From: Mactra quadrangularis
Lineage: Eukaryota > Mollusca > Bivalvia > Venerida > Mactridae
Direction of reading: 5' to 3'
Length of the DNA stretch: 64,000 nt
Assembly: GCA_025267735.1 (NCBI GenBank)
Contig: CM046311.1
Coordinates: 28,935,399-28,999,398 of the forward strand
The translations under genes were made by a program, and so were the position numbers. Shown here one piece after another: positions 24,181-36,278 of this stretch; position 1 is the first letter of the stretch, and every line of letters starts with the position of its first letter. The notes below the pieces were generated by a model. That model made no database searches. It saw nothing but the letters and a program-made list of their open reading frames with translations, and had not been told where the DNA came from.

Positions 24181-25808
24181 AACCCGTTTTTATAAGCGGA
24201 GACAGTAGATGATAATGATATGAATCCAGATTTCATGGGTTCGTCTACAAAGCATTACGTACATACCTTGGTGGAAAGTGGTTGAGATTTATTTGATAAC
24301 CATCTTTACCACATGATAATCAAGTATTGTCTTAATCAATTGAAAAAGAAATGGTTGCCATTTAGAAATCTAGTTAATTCACCAAAGTAACTATGATGCA
24401 TCGCCTATCAACAGCAATTTAACATTTATATGTTTAATTACTCATTTTCAACATTTAACAAGGTGTTAACTTACCTGTGTCTGTGTCTGATTTATTTTCT
24501 CATCGATAATGTCGTTGGTGTAAACAGTTTCTTGGTAATTTATACGAGGTTTTCTAAGATAAGAAAATTAGACCAATCACTGTACTGGATCTTTTCACGT
24601 GTTGATTTTGAAGTTATGCGATAGACAATTGTGTCGGGTGTTTTGCAGAATTCAAAACAGAATCTTTCAATTTCTCAGATAATAATTTGCGCCTTAGTGG
24701 TCATAAGAAAGAAGGAATCATAGAACACGTATTAGTTTAAAATCCTGGGTCAGGGAATTATGACACACGTACTTACAAAATTAGGACAGCATACTGTAAT
24801 GACACGACTTAAATGATGATAAGAAATATGTATCTTTAAGCATTGTGCAAAATGAACATTTTTATGAACCTCAAGTGACTACATGTACTAAAATCGATCA
24901 TAATTAAGATCAGCACTTTTAAACAGCTTTAATATTCAAGGAATTAGAATTTTACAACTGTTATTTCTTTATTTAGGTGTGTATTTAAAATGAATTCCTG
25001 TTTAATGACTTACCTATTTTTATATTGATACTTTTTATCAATTGAATGGAATGCTGGTTTGTTTTTAACTTACATCAGGAGTAGTTGTCGCTGTTACTAT
25101 TGCCCTTTGTAGACTGAAACGTTGTGTAAGTTATGAGTTCATTGCAATTAATCTCGGTAGCTTATTTCCAATCATCAATGAGACCAAATGTATTATATAG
25201 CACCGATTTTCATCCAAAGAATACGACTTTGTCGACGTTTTGTGAAACGTTAAGTGATTCCTTGTTAATAAAATGGTCCAAGAAAGCTGGTAAGGTGAGT
25301 CAGCCATCGTAAATTACGAAATGATAACTGTTGATAAAGGACCTCGACTAGAGAAAAAAGCATTTGTTAAAACTCAAGGCAAGTTGGATAAATTACAATG
25401 TTTAGAATGGTTGTATTCTACTGGTTGTGTCCCTTTAACAAACAATTTAGAACATGTCATTCCCAATTCCAAATATACATGTAATTTTATTTCTGTTTTA
25501 AATGCGGCTTATTAGCTTTCACAGGCCGCCTTACAAAAAGCTGATATATCTCTACATACATGATATAACGTGGAACTATCGTTGAGTTGGCAATAAGCAA
25601 CCAGAATTCGTAATCGGATCTCCTAATCACAAACCGATTGTGTTCATCACGTTACCATGATCACATCTTCGATATTAAATTAAGACTGTACAGACAGGTA
25701 TTCAGGACTTCTCAATGGGTTTTCAAACGACCGGTAAGAACAGAGGAGACACACAGTATTTTTTTAAAAATTAAAACGAATGAAGAAACTTTTTTCTATT
25801 GTTAACCC
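24181..25808. other. Mostly unannotated; one weak exon candidate
   Basis: A 47-bp stretch at 25079-25125 is framed by TTACATCAG and GTAAGT and would encode VVVAVTIALCRLKRC, like the end of a membrane segment. ORFs at 25132-25308 and 25321-25515 follow. No neighbouring exon with a recognisable domain was found, so no gene is called. Confidence 0.3.
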
Positions 25809-25912
25809 TGGCTATTTTTAATATAGACCACCTGGCTAGCGCAGTCGGTAGCGCACAAGTCTTCCGATCGTCGTAGGTCGTAGGGTCGTGGGTTTGAGTC
25901 CCGAGCGGGGCA
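25809..25912 (+). mobile_element. tRNA-derived SINE head (tRNA-Lys-like)
   Basis: Contains a B-type promoter pair: box A-like TAGCGCAGTCGG and box B-like GGTTTGAGTCC about 50 bases later, ending GAGCGGGGCA. The body resembles a tRNA-Lys with an enlarged anticodon/variable region, so it is a SINE rather than a working tRNA. The tail continues with ATTTTTACGGCC. The 3' limit is uncertain. Confidence 0.75.
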
Positions 25913-25959
25913 TACTTTCGTCGAGCTTGGACATGTAATATTTTTACGGCCAAATATTT

Positions 25960-27073
25960 TACAACAAATACAGAGATTAAGCCTTTCCAGGAATAGTAAT
26001 TACGTAGACTGACCTATAATCTATACAATGTATAACTAATGCGTTAAACCCAACAAAAAATAAATATGAAAGAGCTTTTCAAAGTGTAATGACACAGCTT
26101 GTAAACGATTTTATTAATTTGCTATTATTTTTTTTAAGCAACTGTGCCTAATTTTGTTTCTGTATGCTTTTGAAATAAATACAAGGTACTGTAATGATGG
26201 GGTGTAATACCCTAGGTTAAAAATTAAAAGAGTTAAAGAAGCAATTATGGCACATTTTTGATTGCAATTATGATTTGCTAAAAAGATCATACATTTTGTA
26301 ATATACACTCCTAGAATTGTTCAAACTGAATACGTCTGATGAATCCCTTTCCTCTCCTTATTTGGTAAAATATGTTTGTTATGTCATAAAGGGGTTTGAT
26401 GATATGATTTTCTACCCCCTAGACATTTTAATAGTGGATGACGATATGAGCCGTTTATTGGCATAGTTTGACTTACTATTCAAAAGGTAGTTATATAAAC
26501 CACATGTACTATACAATGCTCGTTCACAAAATCCTGTAATGTATCCTTCTTCATGATAGTACGACGTGAATGTTGCCGAATCTCATCAGGTGAATGTAAA
26601 GGTAGTTGAATCCAACGAACAACGTCCTTCTTTCAGACAGGAACTCATTGTCGAACCCCTACGAGGAAGGCTATAATTTTCAAACGTTACTCAATTATTA
26701 ACGAATCCTTGATAAAGTAAAATGTTTTCTTCAATTGAACACTTATTGTCGAAATTTTGTTTTTCACCCAGCACAAGATTGACCTTTAGAAACTACATAA
26801 CTCTAAAGTGGCTTTTAAAAGGTTTTTAAAGTGACTGGACACCAACTTCATCTTAGATTATGACATTCATGTACATAAGTTATCAATGTGCATAATTAGC
26901 AATTTCGACCTTACTATATTTGGATCGTTTTGAGTTTTGTCTTCAAAATCATAAAAATTTACACTAACTTCTTTCTCCGTCTCTATTCGCTGATGAACCT
27001 CCAAATATACGTACATTGATGCCAGTTTAATAAACATATTATAAAATGTAATGACATGTTACAATCCGAGTTC
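25960..27073. other. Intergenic, nothing recognised
   Basis: AT-rich, no exon, repeat or RNA gene seen. Confidence 0.45.
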
Positions 27074-27341
27074 CATGCTTATGCACGTTCACCGAATTTA
27101 CAGCTAGTACCCTTGGTAACTTGGTAGTCTTTTTACAGCGCTTTTTAGTGCAGCCGACAAATTGGCGCAACACAATTATACCTCCATCGCAAATACACAT
27201 GTATCCATTTATACCTGAGTGGAGGGAAGCGATCGCAGATAAATTTCTAGCACAAGAAAATTAGCAAAACCCTTAGTGTGATTCGAACCCAGGACCTCTG
27301 GATCCCTAAGCACGTCTCCAACTACTGAACTACTGCTCCTA
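27074..27341 (-). mobile_element. tRNA-derived SINE, family 1, copy a
   Basis: Reverse complement of the SINE at 30559-30845: same head (GGAGCAGTAGTTCAGTAG, box B GGTTCGAATC), same body (CACTGCTAATTT-like segment, TTCACT...CAGGTGTAAATGG) and same end (CGGTGAACGTGC). It is more diverged than copy b. Confidence 0.85.
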
Positions 27342-28175
27342 TTGACTACAACTATGAAGGCATTTAAATAAGTGATCAAAAGTTATCAATATTAGCCCCC
27401 AGTCTATTTATACCATTTCTGATAATTTAGTCATAAAATTTTAATTGTTTCTAATTTTCAGCAACAACTTGTTGCCCATTTATTGATTCATATTTACACC
27501 GTAAAAATCATAGAGTAAACTAATTAAAATATTTAAATAATTTTTTTACATGTTTGTATATATCATCGAAATGCAAGTAATGTAAAAGTTTTGTTTACAT
27601 GTGTCTAAAGGGGAAAAAATCCGCATAAAACACCCAAAAGTTACTTATTGATACAGTTACATATGTTCAGAGAGTACATATATTGTCAGAAACTGTTAAA
27701 ACAAATCTTGAAAGCTTTAAAGCTTAAACAATCTACGAAACATGCGTTTTAACATATTATTGAAGTAAATAATGAACTTGATCAAGTTAGTGTTATATAA
27801 AAAATTTAATCCATAAGTTACATAAGTTGTTGTGATTCTTCCTGCTCTAAGTACATAGAAGCTAAATAATAAGTCATTATAAAAAAGTGAAACTTTCAGA
27901 TTAAGTATAAGACGAAGGTCAGACATAATAGTTAAAAGTTTATTGAAATGAAATTCATATAGACAAGTAACAATACAATAACTACCTATATAAATAAAAA
28001 TGTGTCTCTAAAATAAACAAGTAAAATAGGCTTTAGAGCCGACATACAACACATATACGGGTGCGTTAATACACTAATAATCCGATTTATATCTCAAGCG
28101 TAAGAATATTCGCTGCAATGTTATGCGTCTAGTAGGGATGATTATATCATATTATTTATCATTTTATTATGTATT
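27342..28175. other. Intergenic, nothing recognised
   Basis: AT-rich, short ORFs only. Confidence 0.45.
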
Positions 28176-28450
28176 GGATTTAACGCCGTATCAACACAAT
28201 TTAGGTCATTTCACGGCGTCATGCGCACCTAACCTAGCTTTCCTGGACCATTGTCTATAACCAGTACTCACCTACCCTTCCACAAGGCCGGAAACTTCTC
28301 CATATTATCTAATCAATGGAGGAAAATCGACATTATTGTCAGATTTTCATGGAAGGGTATAACCTCCCCGGTGGGATTCGAACCCGCACCCCCTCGGGCA
28401 CGAGTATCCAAATCCCGGCGCGCTAACAACAACGCTATCGATCCGGGTTG
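28176..28450 (-). mobile_element. tRNA-derived SINE, family 2, with LINE-like 3' tail hairpin
   Basis: On the minus strand it starts at a tRNA-like head with exact box B GGTTCGAATCC, and ends with ACGCCGT-GAAATGACC...TGTGTTG-ACGGCGT. That tail has the same order as the 3' end of the LINE at 56819-61048. The stem differs by paired changes (see findings). A decayed second copy lies at 44225-44330. A spurious 123-codon ORF overlaps it on the plus strand. Confidence 0.85.
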
Positions 28451-28464
28451 TGATTATGTCATCT

Positions 28465-28530
28465 TATATAAAAGATTGGTATTCACGATTCAGTCACGAC
28501 CCGTCGTTTGTGCCATTTGTCAAGATGTTA
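28465..28530 (+). repeat. Short dispersed segment shared with 33220-33290
   Basis: ATTCAGTCACGACCCGTCGTTTGTGCCA here matches ATTCAGTCACGACTCGTCG... at about 33237, with AAGATGTTACATC following in both. Both are on the plus strand and bracket the IFI44-like exons. They could be relics of a local gene duplication. Function unknown. Confidence 0.65.
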
Positions 28531-28549
28531 CATCGTCTTATGTAAGTGC

Positions 28550-29553
28550 CGTTTTACCTATCAAACTTATACTAATACTTTATTCGCACACACTGGAAAA
28601 CCTAACAACGTTCTTTTATTAAAAAAGTACGACGACTTGTCTCTGGAGCACGCTGAAAATATTTCTAGGGCGTTAGCAAAATATATTTGTGATGTTGAAG
28701 TTACGTTGTATTGCCACCGTGCACAGATGTAGAACGTTTGTATACCAACATTTTCATATGACTTATCAGCACTTTTGGCCAAAAAAATAACTTTTTATGT
28801 TACTCTGATAGAATATCCACATTCAATAACTTAGGTCATTAAAACTGGTTTGTTACAGAGCTTTGAATCTTTAATCCTGTTTTTCTCGAAACTTGAAATA
28901 GTGCTGATAAGCCCTTTTGACTATGAATGGACGAAAAGTTTTCGCCGGATAATCAAATACTCGTTTATTTTAACTTTCTAAGTATTGTTTCCTCCTGAAT
29001 TAATTTATTTATCATTGAAAATAAGCCTTCGGAATATAAAAGAATGATGCATAGTATATAAACATGCATGTATCGGTAATTTAATAGAATTCATTAAACA
29101 AACGTTGTAAAGCAACCTTTTCTATCTTATGTAGATGTCAAATAAACAGTGTCCTCCAAAAGTTCTTGGCCAAATAAACTGATCATACTTATCAGAAAAT
29201 CACTTTCCTATGCGGATTGCTTAATTCTGTTAAGATAGTCGGTATAATAATAGTGTTAACTAAATAATGTTGATACTAAAATTTGTCCATTGCTCATGTG
29301 GTACTTAATTTGTTTTATTTCATCGTTAATCTGAATATGCCTATGCGGAAGTAGACTTGTGTTCAAGACCGTTAGAGGGTACTATATAGAAAATACAAAA
29401 CAGATTTATTCTACTTAAAAGATCAATACAAAATTTCTTTTACATAAAATTTTACTCAACTATTTTATCATGCGTGTACGTAGCTTTGTAATATAAATTA
29501 AAAAGCAAAGAAATACCAAATTGTGTCGTTTAAAGCTCAGTATGATAATATAT
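28550..29553. other. Downstream of the IFI44-like gene, nothing recognised
   Basis: Includes the expected 3' UTR of the minus-strand gene ending at 29554. No distinct element seen. Confidence 0.4.
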
Positions 29554-30437
29554 TTAGTCTCCAACTGGCTCACTAAGCCCTTGTTCAACTCGATCACACG
29601 CATACTGAAGTAGTTGGCGTAAAGCCAGCAAAATTGGAATATTCTTTGCAGTTGATAGCTCGGCGTCAACTTCATAATTTATTACTGGATGTATAGATGA
29701 GATGTCTATTCCAAAAACTTCATTTGCAGCTTTCACAGCCTTTTCAACTTTTACACTACTGAAGATATTGTTGGCATCTTCTTGAACCTCGCTACATAGT
29801 AGATCACATTTTGTTAGAACTAACACACGAGAAACATCTGCAATGGGATTTAAATAAACATAAATTATCTTAATCATCAGGATTAAATAATCGGATTAAC
29901 ACATAAATTATATCAGTTTCTGACACGATGTAAATGACAATCCAAATTAAAATTTAATTGATCAATAGCATGAATAAAACCATGTTTTCATCAAATTTGC
30001 TTTAGATTAAACATAATTCACTTTACATTTCGGAACTGAATTTATTAAGCCAAAACAATCTGTTTCTGTCTTCATTTAGTGCTACAATGTTGAAATATTT
30101 TTTACATCAAGTTTGTTGTAGATTAAGCACTACTATTACTATCATGGCATATCAAACAATACACGTTAGTTTCTTACTCCATTGTGTACTACAACTCTGA
30201 AGACTGCACTTTATAAGATTTAAATAACCTCTGCACAATAAATTTCCTTTGTACTTATAGCATACCTGCTTTCTTTATGTCGTCCAGTAGCCATTTTATT
30301 TTGTCAGTGTAATCTTGTGAAATACCATTCATTGTTGTGGCATCAATTACAAAAACAACACAGTGATTTTCATTCTCAAATATTAGATTGGGTTTGGGGT
30401 ATTTACTCAATGCATCCAATGGTCTGTTTTGATTAAA
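29554..30437 (-). CDS. IFI44-like: IFI44-like GTPase, two C-terminal exons
   Basis: Exons 30437-30266 and 29837-29554 join in frame (phase 1) and end at a stop, giving 151 residues. The first has the interferon-induced 44 pattern NENHCVVFVIDATT, matching the family's HCVAFVFDAS-type strand. The second has VLVLTKCDLL (the G4 TKxD motif), then VFGIDISSIHPVINYEVDAEL and ILLALRQLL, typical of the family C-terminus (ISNYSSE...ILSALR). IFI44 proteins have an N-terminal TLDc domain and a P-loop; neither was found upstream on this strand before 34 kb, so the rest is distant, missing or the copy is broken. Mollusc IFI44-like genes are commonly linked with antiviral responses, but this is known of the family, not seen here. 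Confidence 0.78.
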
Positions 30438-30558
30438 CTAGTGAAGAAACATAAAGCGCACATGAATTGTAATTAAAATGGTTATACTTGCATTTCTACT
30501 GCACTACTTTTTTCATATAGCAATTTTTTCTTGAATTAATATAACTACATGTACTTGT

Positions 30559-30845
30559 AGGAGCAGTAGTCCAGTGGTAGGACGCTCACTAAGGGATCGA
30601 GAGGTCCCGGGTTCGAACCCCAACAGGGGCACTGCTAATTTCCTTGAGCAAGAAATTTACCAGCGATTGCTTCACTTCACCCAGGTGTAAATGGGTACCA
30701 GCGAGGGGGTTTATAATCCCGTTGCACCAACGTGTCGGCTGCACTAAGCGGAGTTAAAAGACTCCCCAGGGAGATTGATATATATATACCAGTAGCCCAA
30801 TGACCAGGGGTAATAGCTGTAAAGTCGGTGAACGTGCGTAAGCAT
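30559..30845 (+). mobile_element. tRNA-derived SINE, family 1, copy b
   Basis: About 287 bp, the best preserved of three copies. Box A-like TAGTCCAGTGGTAGGACG and box B GGTTCGAACCC lie 42 bases apart. The body has TTCCTTGAGCAAG, CACTTCACCCAGGTGTAAAT and CCAATGACCAGGGGTAATAG. Sister copies lie at 27074-27341 (minus) and 46407-46675 (plus). Confidence 0.9.
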
Positions 30846-30895
30846 AAAATTTTGACTATAAAATGCAATTACTTTTTTACATGTTATACACGGTT

Positions 30896-30972
30896 GCCCG
30901 TGCTGTCACAATCCTTTTCACGGGCGGTCGGCACAGTCCCGATATCAATTCGGGACCGTGCCGGCCGCCTGT
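30896..30972. repeat. Two adjacent GC-rich hairpins
   Basis: GCCCGTG (30896-30902) pairs with CACGGGC (30919-30925). A 20-bp arm at 30923-30942 (GGCGGTCGGCACAGTCCCGA) pairs with 30950-30969 with two mismatches around a 7-base loop. It is strikingly GC-rich in AT-rich DNA and may be a transposon end or a short palindromic element. Confidence 0.75.
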
Positions 30973-30999
30973 GCCATGTTTCCAGAGCAAAAATGAATT

Positions 31000-33524
31000 T
31001 CAGGGGTTGGTCAATTGGATCTTTTTAAAAAAAATGATAACTCTTTTGCTGATATTTGACACAAATGTTGAAAATATTTCAACTTTGATCAAGGTAATTT
31101 GAAGGTCACCATCTCTGAAACTGCTGATTTTAGCAAGAATTTGAGAATTGTATTAAAAATTATAATCATCGATTTTTTTCTCGGTTAATTATATGAAAAT
31201 AGTCTGTAAGAATTGCAATTCAAGGAAATACGTATACAAAATCAATATTTGTTCTTGTAGGTTCTTAAATGCTCTCCACTTTATACGCCTCAAATTGATT
31301 GCTTTTTGCAGGGTTAAATAAATGTCCATATTCAGAATTAAACTTTTACATAGATTTTACCACACAACTTACGCGTTAAGGATTTACCGCACCTTTACAT
31401 CTGAAAATGGAATAAATTAATTTTTTGCCCCTGCATATCAAAATTTGTACCGCATCAAGATTTTCTGGAAGTCAATTTTTCTGCACTCTACCAAGAAGTT
31501 GTACGGAGAAATCAATGATTTGGGGTCAAATGATACGTTTATCACCATGACATTGCTATATTTGTAACAAAACAGTAAAGTATTCACGTTTTCATACGTC
31601 ACAGTACCGATCCTAAGTTCATTTGTTTTTCTAAATCCTAAAATACATTTTGATCTAGTACACGCTCAATCACATGTGTACTTAATATAACATGTATTAT
31701 TGACGTATAGATTTAGTATGACATAGTTGATAAAAAATGCAATGCATACTTTCCATAAACTCAAACTCTTGGTACACACCGCAGTTGAATAGTGACGTAT
31801 ACAGAGCCGCTCCATCAACTCTACAATGATGATAATTCTGCATGCGTGACGTCATATGTTTAAAAAAATGTAAAGAATATGTGTAAAAATAATTTACAAT
31901 ATTATTGGAGGTCGACACTTGTCTTATGAATTGAGGTAGAACAGTAGAGAAGATTTCACGTTCATGCCCGAGATATTCGAAAATGCTGATTTAAAAAAGT
32001 TGTTATTTTGCATGATTTACCAAATACCTATACTTTTGACAACAAAATGTTTAGTTCATTTATTTTATAGGGGTGCTGAATCTATTGTTCCTGCAATATT
32101 TTTATATAGCAATATCATACTGCGAAATCTCAAAAACATATTTCATTTATTCAGTACATGTAAAAATTGTCACGTAGTTACAGGTATTTAGACAGTTTTA
32201 CCGACGATACTTAGCGTAGTATCGTACTGACCAGCTAGTTTATGTTGAACTCTAAGGCCATTCCATATTTGATTTTTGTTAAGCTTCCGCGTGCGCGTAA
32301 GATTTAGAGTGCTTAATCCAATAAAAAAATGTTGGTGGAATTTTTTATAAATAATTCATTTGTAAATAATTCTATGACTGATTGTTTCAGGCAATATTGA
32401 CAGTTCAATGTATCTGTATACATGTATTTGATTAATAAAAATGTATATGTGTATGTTGTATATACTCTTTTATAGAATCATTTTAACCTCACATTAATGG
32501 CATTAACTTTCATGTACTACCAAGTACTTATTTTTTGTGTGAATACTAGCTAAAATAGACATGCGTTTTCGTTTTCGGTTTTTGTGTTTTTGTGAATAGG
32601 TACCTAGGTTTATTAAACTTCAGTTGACGCTTTACAAAAGTCCAATTTAGCATGGCCTAACATAAATCAATGGATGGGAAATCACAATTACAGTTTATTA
32701 GGATTATTGGTCAAATTGTCCCACGTCGTATTTTTCTCATAGCTCTGAAATTGGTGATTAATTTGAATTAAAAGTTCTTTTGCAAATTTAAGAACACTTA
32801 TCATTACTTGAAAATTACTGATTATAAGTTAAATGAAGTTACGCCGTGTGTGACACTATTGAATGCATACAGGTGGTTTTGTTACATATAAGTAACATAA
32901 ACACTGATTTTATGAACATTCAAATGTATATCCCTGTACTCCTCTATGGTCATTATACCTGTGCAATTATAGGAGTACGCATTTTAATTAATTTCTGAAT
33001 TAGCTTTACTTGAACATTGGGATATCGGTTTTATTTGTTCGGGACGTCAGTCCTGATGAAATATATATACCGTATTTCAGACCCATTCCCACTTTAAAAA
33101 AATTACTGAATCCAGAAGTAGTCCTTCAGTATATAAGTATAGAGCAATTCAAAATGCGCATGTGTTATAGCTTATAAGTTAAGCGTCTCAGTTGAGCTCT
33201 TTACGTCTTATCTTGTAATAGAATGGTATCAACTATTCAGTCACGACTCGTCGTTTGTGCCACTTTTCAGTAAAGATGTTACATCACCGTGCGTAATAGA
33301 TGGTTCTGTAGGACAAGTTTAAAGATCGTAGTTGATGACTTTGAATAATGTCTGATTAGTGGACTATGGATGCAGTACAATAAACATGCATAAATGATTA
33401 CTTTAAAGCAGCATTTTTTGCATTGTTCTAAGTATGACCCACTTGAATAATTGTGATTGTGTGAAAACAAAACAAAAAAATGTTGTGTTTGCCTGTCCGG
33501 TTAACATACTGCATCTGTAGGTCG
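31000..33524. other. Intergenic, nothing certain
   Basis: AT-rich. It contains the 33220-33290 relative of 28465-28530. An exon-like ORF on the minus strand near 31840-31740, bordered by GCATGCAG and GTATGC, has no firm family match. Confidence 0.4.
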
Positions 33525-33675
33525 ATTGTTTGAAGTGTTTTGAACCGGAACAATGCTGTTCTACCTATAAAACTAATATCACTGAACTGTTCTTTGAGTA
33601 CAAACGCTGCTGATGCCGGAAAATCATTTTTCTTTTAAAGCCGAACAAGTTTAGTACCTTCAGTGCTTTGATTTG
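33525..33675 (+). mobile_element. Short interspersed sequence, second copy
   Basis: Relative, in opposite orientation, of the insertion at 3914-4113 in the satellite. It shares GAAGTGTTTTGAACC, CTGTTCTACCTAT, CACTGAACTGTTCTTTG and CCTTCAGTGCTTTGATTT. Confidence 0.7.
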
Positions 33676-34920
33676 ATTATTCAATGAAAATTGGATTTTC
33701 AAGTATACTTTATTTTAGTACATCATTTTGAAGATACATTCCATACAACGAAAGCTCTGCCGTTTATGTTTCAAGAAACGAAAGCTTATTCTACTTATTT
33801 TATTTACATTTTTAGCACATTAAGTCACCGAAGCACAACGTGTTTTCTATGTCGAACAACTCCAGTGACTTTGGCGCTTTGATATGTAATTATGTTGCTG
33901 GGCAAATCCTTTATTTACTGGAATAATATTAAAACATTATTTACACACCAAAAAGTCAATAGGGTTGGTCTATCATTTTATAGGGGTGCAGATGCTAATG
34001 ATGCTGAGCACCCCTCGGTAAAAAGTTCAGTTCCAGGTCACCTGACTTTATTTTAAGCCGACCTTAGCTCTTTAAGCGTTATAAAAATATCAATGCATTT
34101 ACCGTTGCACCGTAAATTATAGCACCTGCTTACTAATTTTATTTCTTGAGGATGGGAGACCAGAAACGGAATTATTTTTCGGCATTAGTAAGCATTGTAA
34201 GTGAGACTAAGAATATAACATTTTTTTATTGATAAACACGGTCATTTGCAAACATATTTTGTGTATTTAGTTGAGTGTGATAATCTAGGGGCAGGGCTCC
34301 AACTATAAAAGAGAGGGGATCTTGAAAATGGCCACTTCTTTTTGACTCTCTGAGCAATGGCCATGTTAAACCAGAGAGAGAAAATCTGAAATTGTTACAA
34401 ATTAACTGATCAGATTTTAATGAGTTTTGACATACTGTTTCTTTGACTCATTTTCAATACTATTTGAAATTACCAGTTTGCTAAGTTACCTAGAAATGGT
34501 ACCTTCACAGAATAATTTTGAAAACAATTTTAAAAATTCAATTTTGACAGACACATGCCAAGGGATCCATAACCATCATTAAGCCGATCAAAAGAGAGTT
34601 CATGAACTTTGGAAAGCAATTAATATTACATTCTCGCTGCCCCTCATAGAAAGTTCCCATGACTGTTGATTCATGGATTATATAACTGCAGTATTTTTGC
34701 TGTCTCTCAGCGTCAAAAACCTGTCTCAGAGCATGCATTGGAATTTACAATATAAACACTATAGTAAATTTAGTGAGAATTTGTTTACAATCATAGAGAA
34801 TTTAGTCGTTGGTGACCTCTGCTTACATAAGTCAAAACCTCCCCCTTTCTCCTTAACGGTTTAATTGCTTACCACCCGGTAAAATAAAGAAATGAAGTCC
34901 GGCCTTGAAAATCACTCATA
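33676..34920. other. Intergenic, nothing recognised
   Basis: No exon with recognisable domain or repeat seen. Confidence 0.45.
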
Positions 34921-36278
34921 CTTTTTTTTGTAATTATTTTTATTTTCATATAGTTTACAAGTAAAAATACATGTATAATGATAGTATTGAAATAGATAAT
35001 GAAAACACAAGCATATTAGTACAATGATGATATAATAATATATGCATGTTGATTTACTATGTCAACATTATCAAGAGTTATTAGAATTTCATAAAAGAAA
35101 ACAACTTTTTATCCAGTAATATTATTGTAAATAAAATCATTTTATAGATTTATGGAGAATGTTTACCAAAAAAAAATAGTTACTTATTTGACACTGTTTG
35201 ACTATATTAGACTTGGAAAAGAAAAACAATCCATAATGAGAAAAACATTATGTATGGAAAAACGGCAGTCAACTTAACGGGTTTTAGTTTCATATGTATG
35301 AGACTAGTCAAAATGATACAAAACATCTATAAATGAACACATAAAAGTACTATCTCAGATTTGTATTAGTATAATTGAGTATCAATATAATGAATATTTT
35401 GACACATCCAAAAACAAGAACAACTACTAATCTAAGTGTTAAATTTCTTAATAGAGACTAGATAAAATTTGTATTTGGTTGGTTACTTAAGGTCAGCAGA
35501 ATAGAACAAAAAAAGGGGAAAAAATAAGATAAAGTAAATACTCTACAGAATAAATACAATATTTCATTTACCACTGAAGGTTACCGTTTAAAATTGTTAC
35601 TAACAAGGGAGATAAATAAAGTCATGAGCTATACAAGAGTATTCTCCCTTGGATGATAAGTCAATAATGAGTATAACATTATCACTCATTGAAGGTTAAA
35701 AAAACCCCAAAAACATCAGTTAACATAAATAATTTTGATAAAATAAGAACCATATGATAATTACAATAATTTGATTTTACACCTGTCCAAAAGTAAATGT
35801 GCTTTATTTCATAAAAGCATATGAAATATGCACATAACTTTAAGACTGAGTTAATATTATAAATATATTCAATAGTTTTCTTCTTTAACATGTATAAAAT
35901 TATCTATACCCCCATACATATTCATGTTACAATTCACATATTCACTTACATAATCAAACGTTTCATTCTTGGAGATCCAATCTACAATGAATAAAAAATC
36001 AAACAGTAAGTCAGGTAAATACAATACATGTATTTACAAATAATCAATATAAACTGCATACAAAGTTCGTAGTTTTTTGTGAATCCAGAGAGAGAGTAAA
36101 GAAATAGAACAGAGATAGAAGTATAGAAAAAGAGGGATAAACAATAAAAAAGGAAAAGCCATCCGGTGGATGGTTAGGATATTAACACATAGCTGTGGTA
36201 GGTGGAGGAACAAAGTGTTGGTGTATTGTTAGAAGATGTCCAGTTTATAATACATAACGTCATAATCTTTGACAGCTG
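34921..36278 (-). mobile_element. Probable 3' UTR of the decayed L1/Tx1-like LINE
   Basis: Begins with a T-rich run on the plus strand (34921-34945), which would be the A-rich tail on the minus strand, and continues without coding content to the end of the LINE reading frame at 36279. No target duplication was found, so the lower limit is tentative. Confidence 0.4.

Noticed and set aside
25820..25905. Possible functional tRNA-Lys gene
   Set aside because: Boxes A and B are recognisable, but the anticodon arm region is enlarged and the acceptor stem does not pair, so it is a SINE head.
31740..31840. Minus-strand exon-like stretch with TSRMQNYHHCRVDG upstream of the IFI44-like exons
   Set aside because: Splice signals are plausible, but the phase does not fit the exon at 30437 and similarity to the IFI44 GHVTSR region is too weak.
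32060..32110. GAESIVPAI peptide resembling GAESNLPAI of the 16474 gene
   Set aside because: The match is nine residues only, with no further similarity and no splice context. It is treated as chance.
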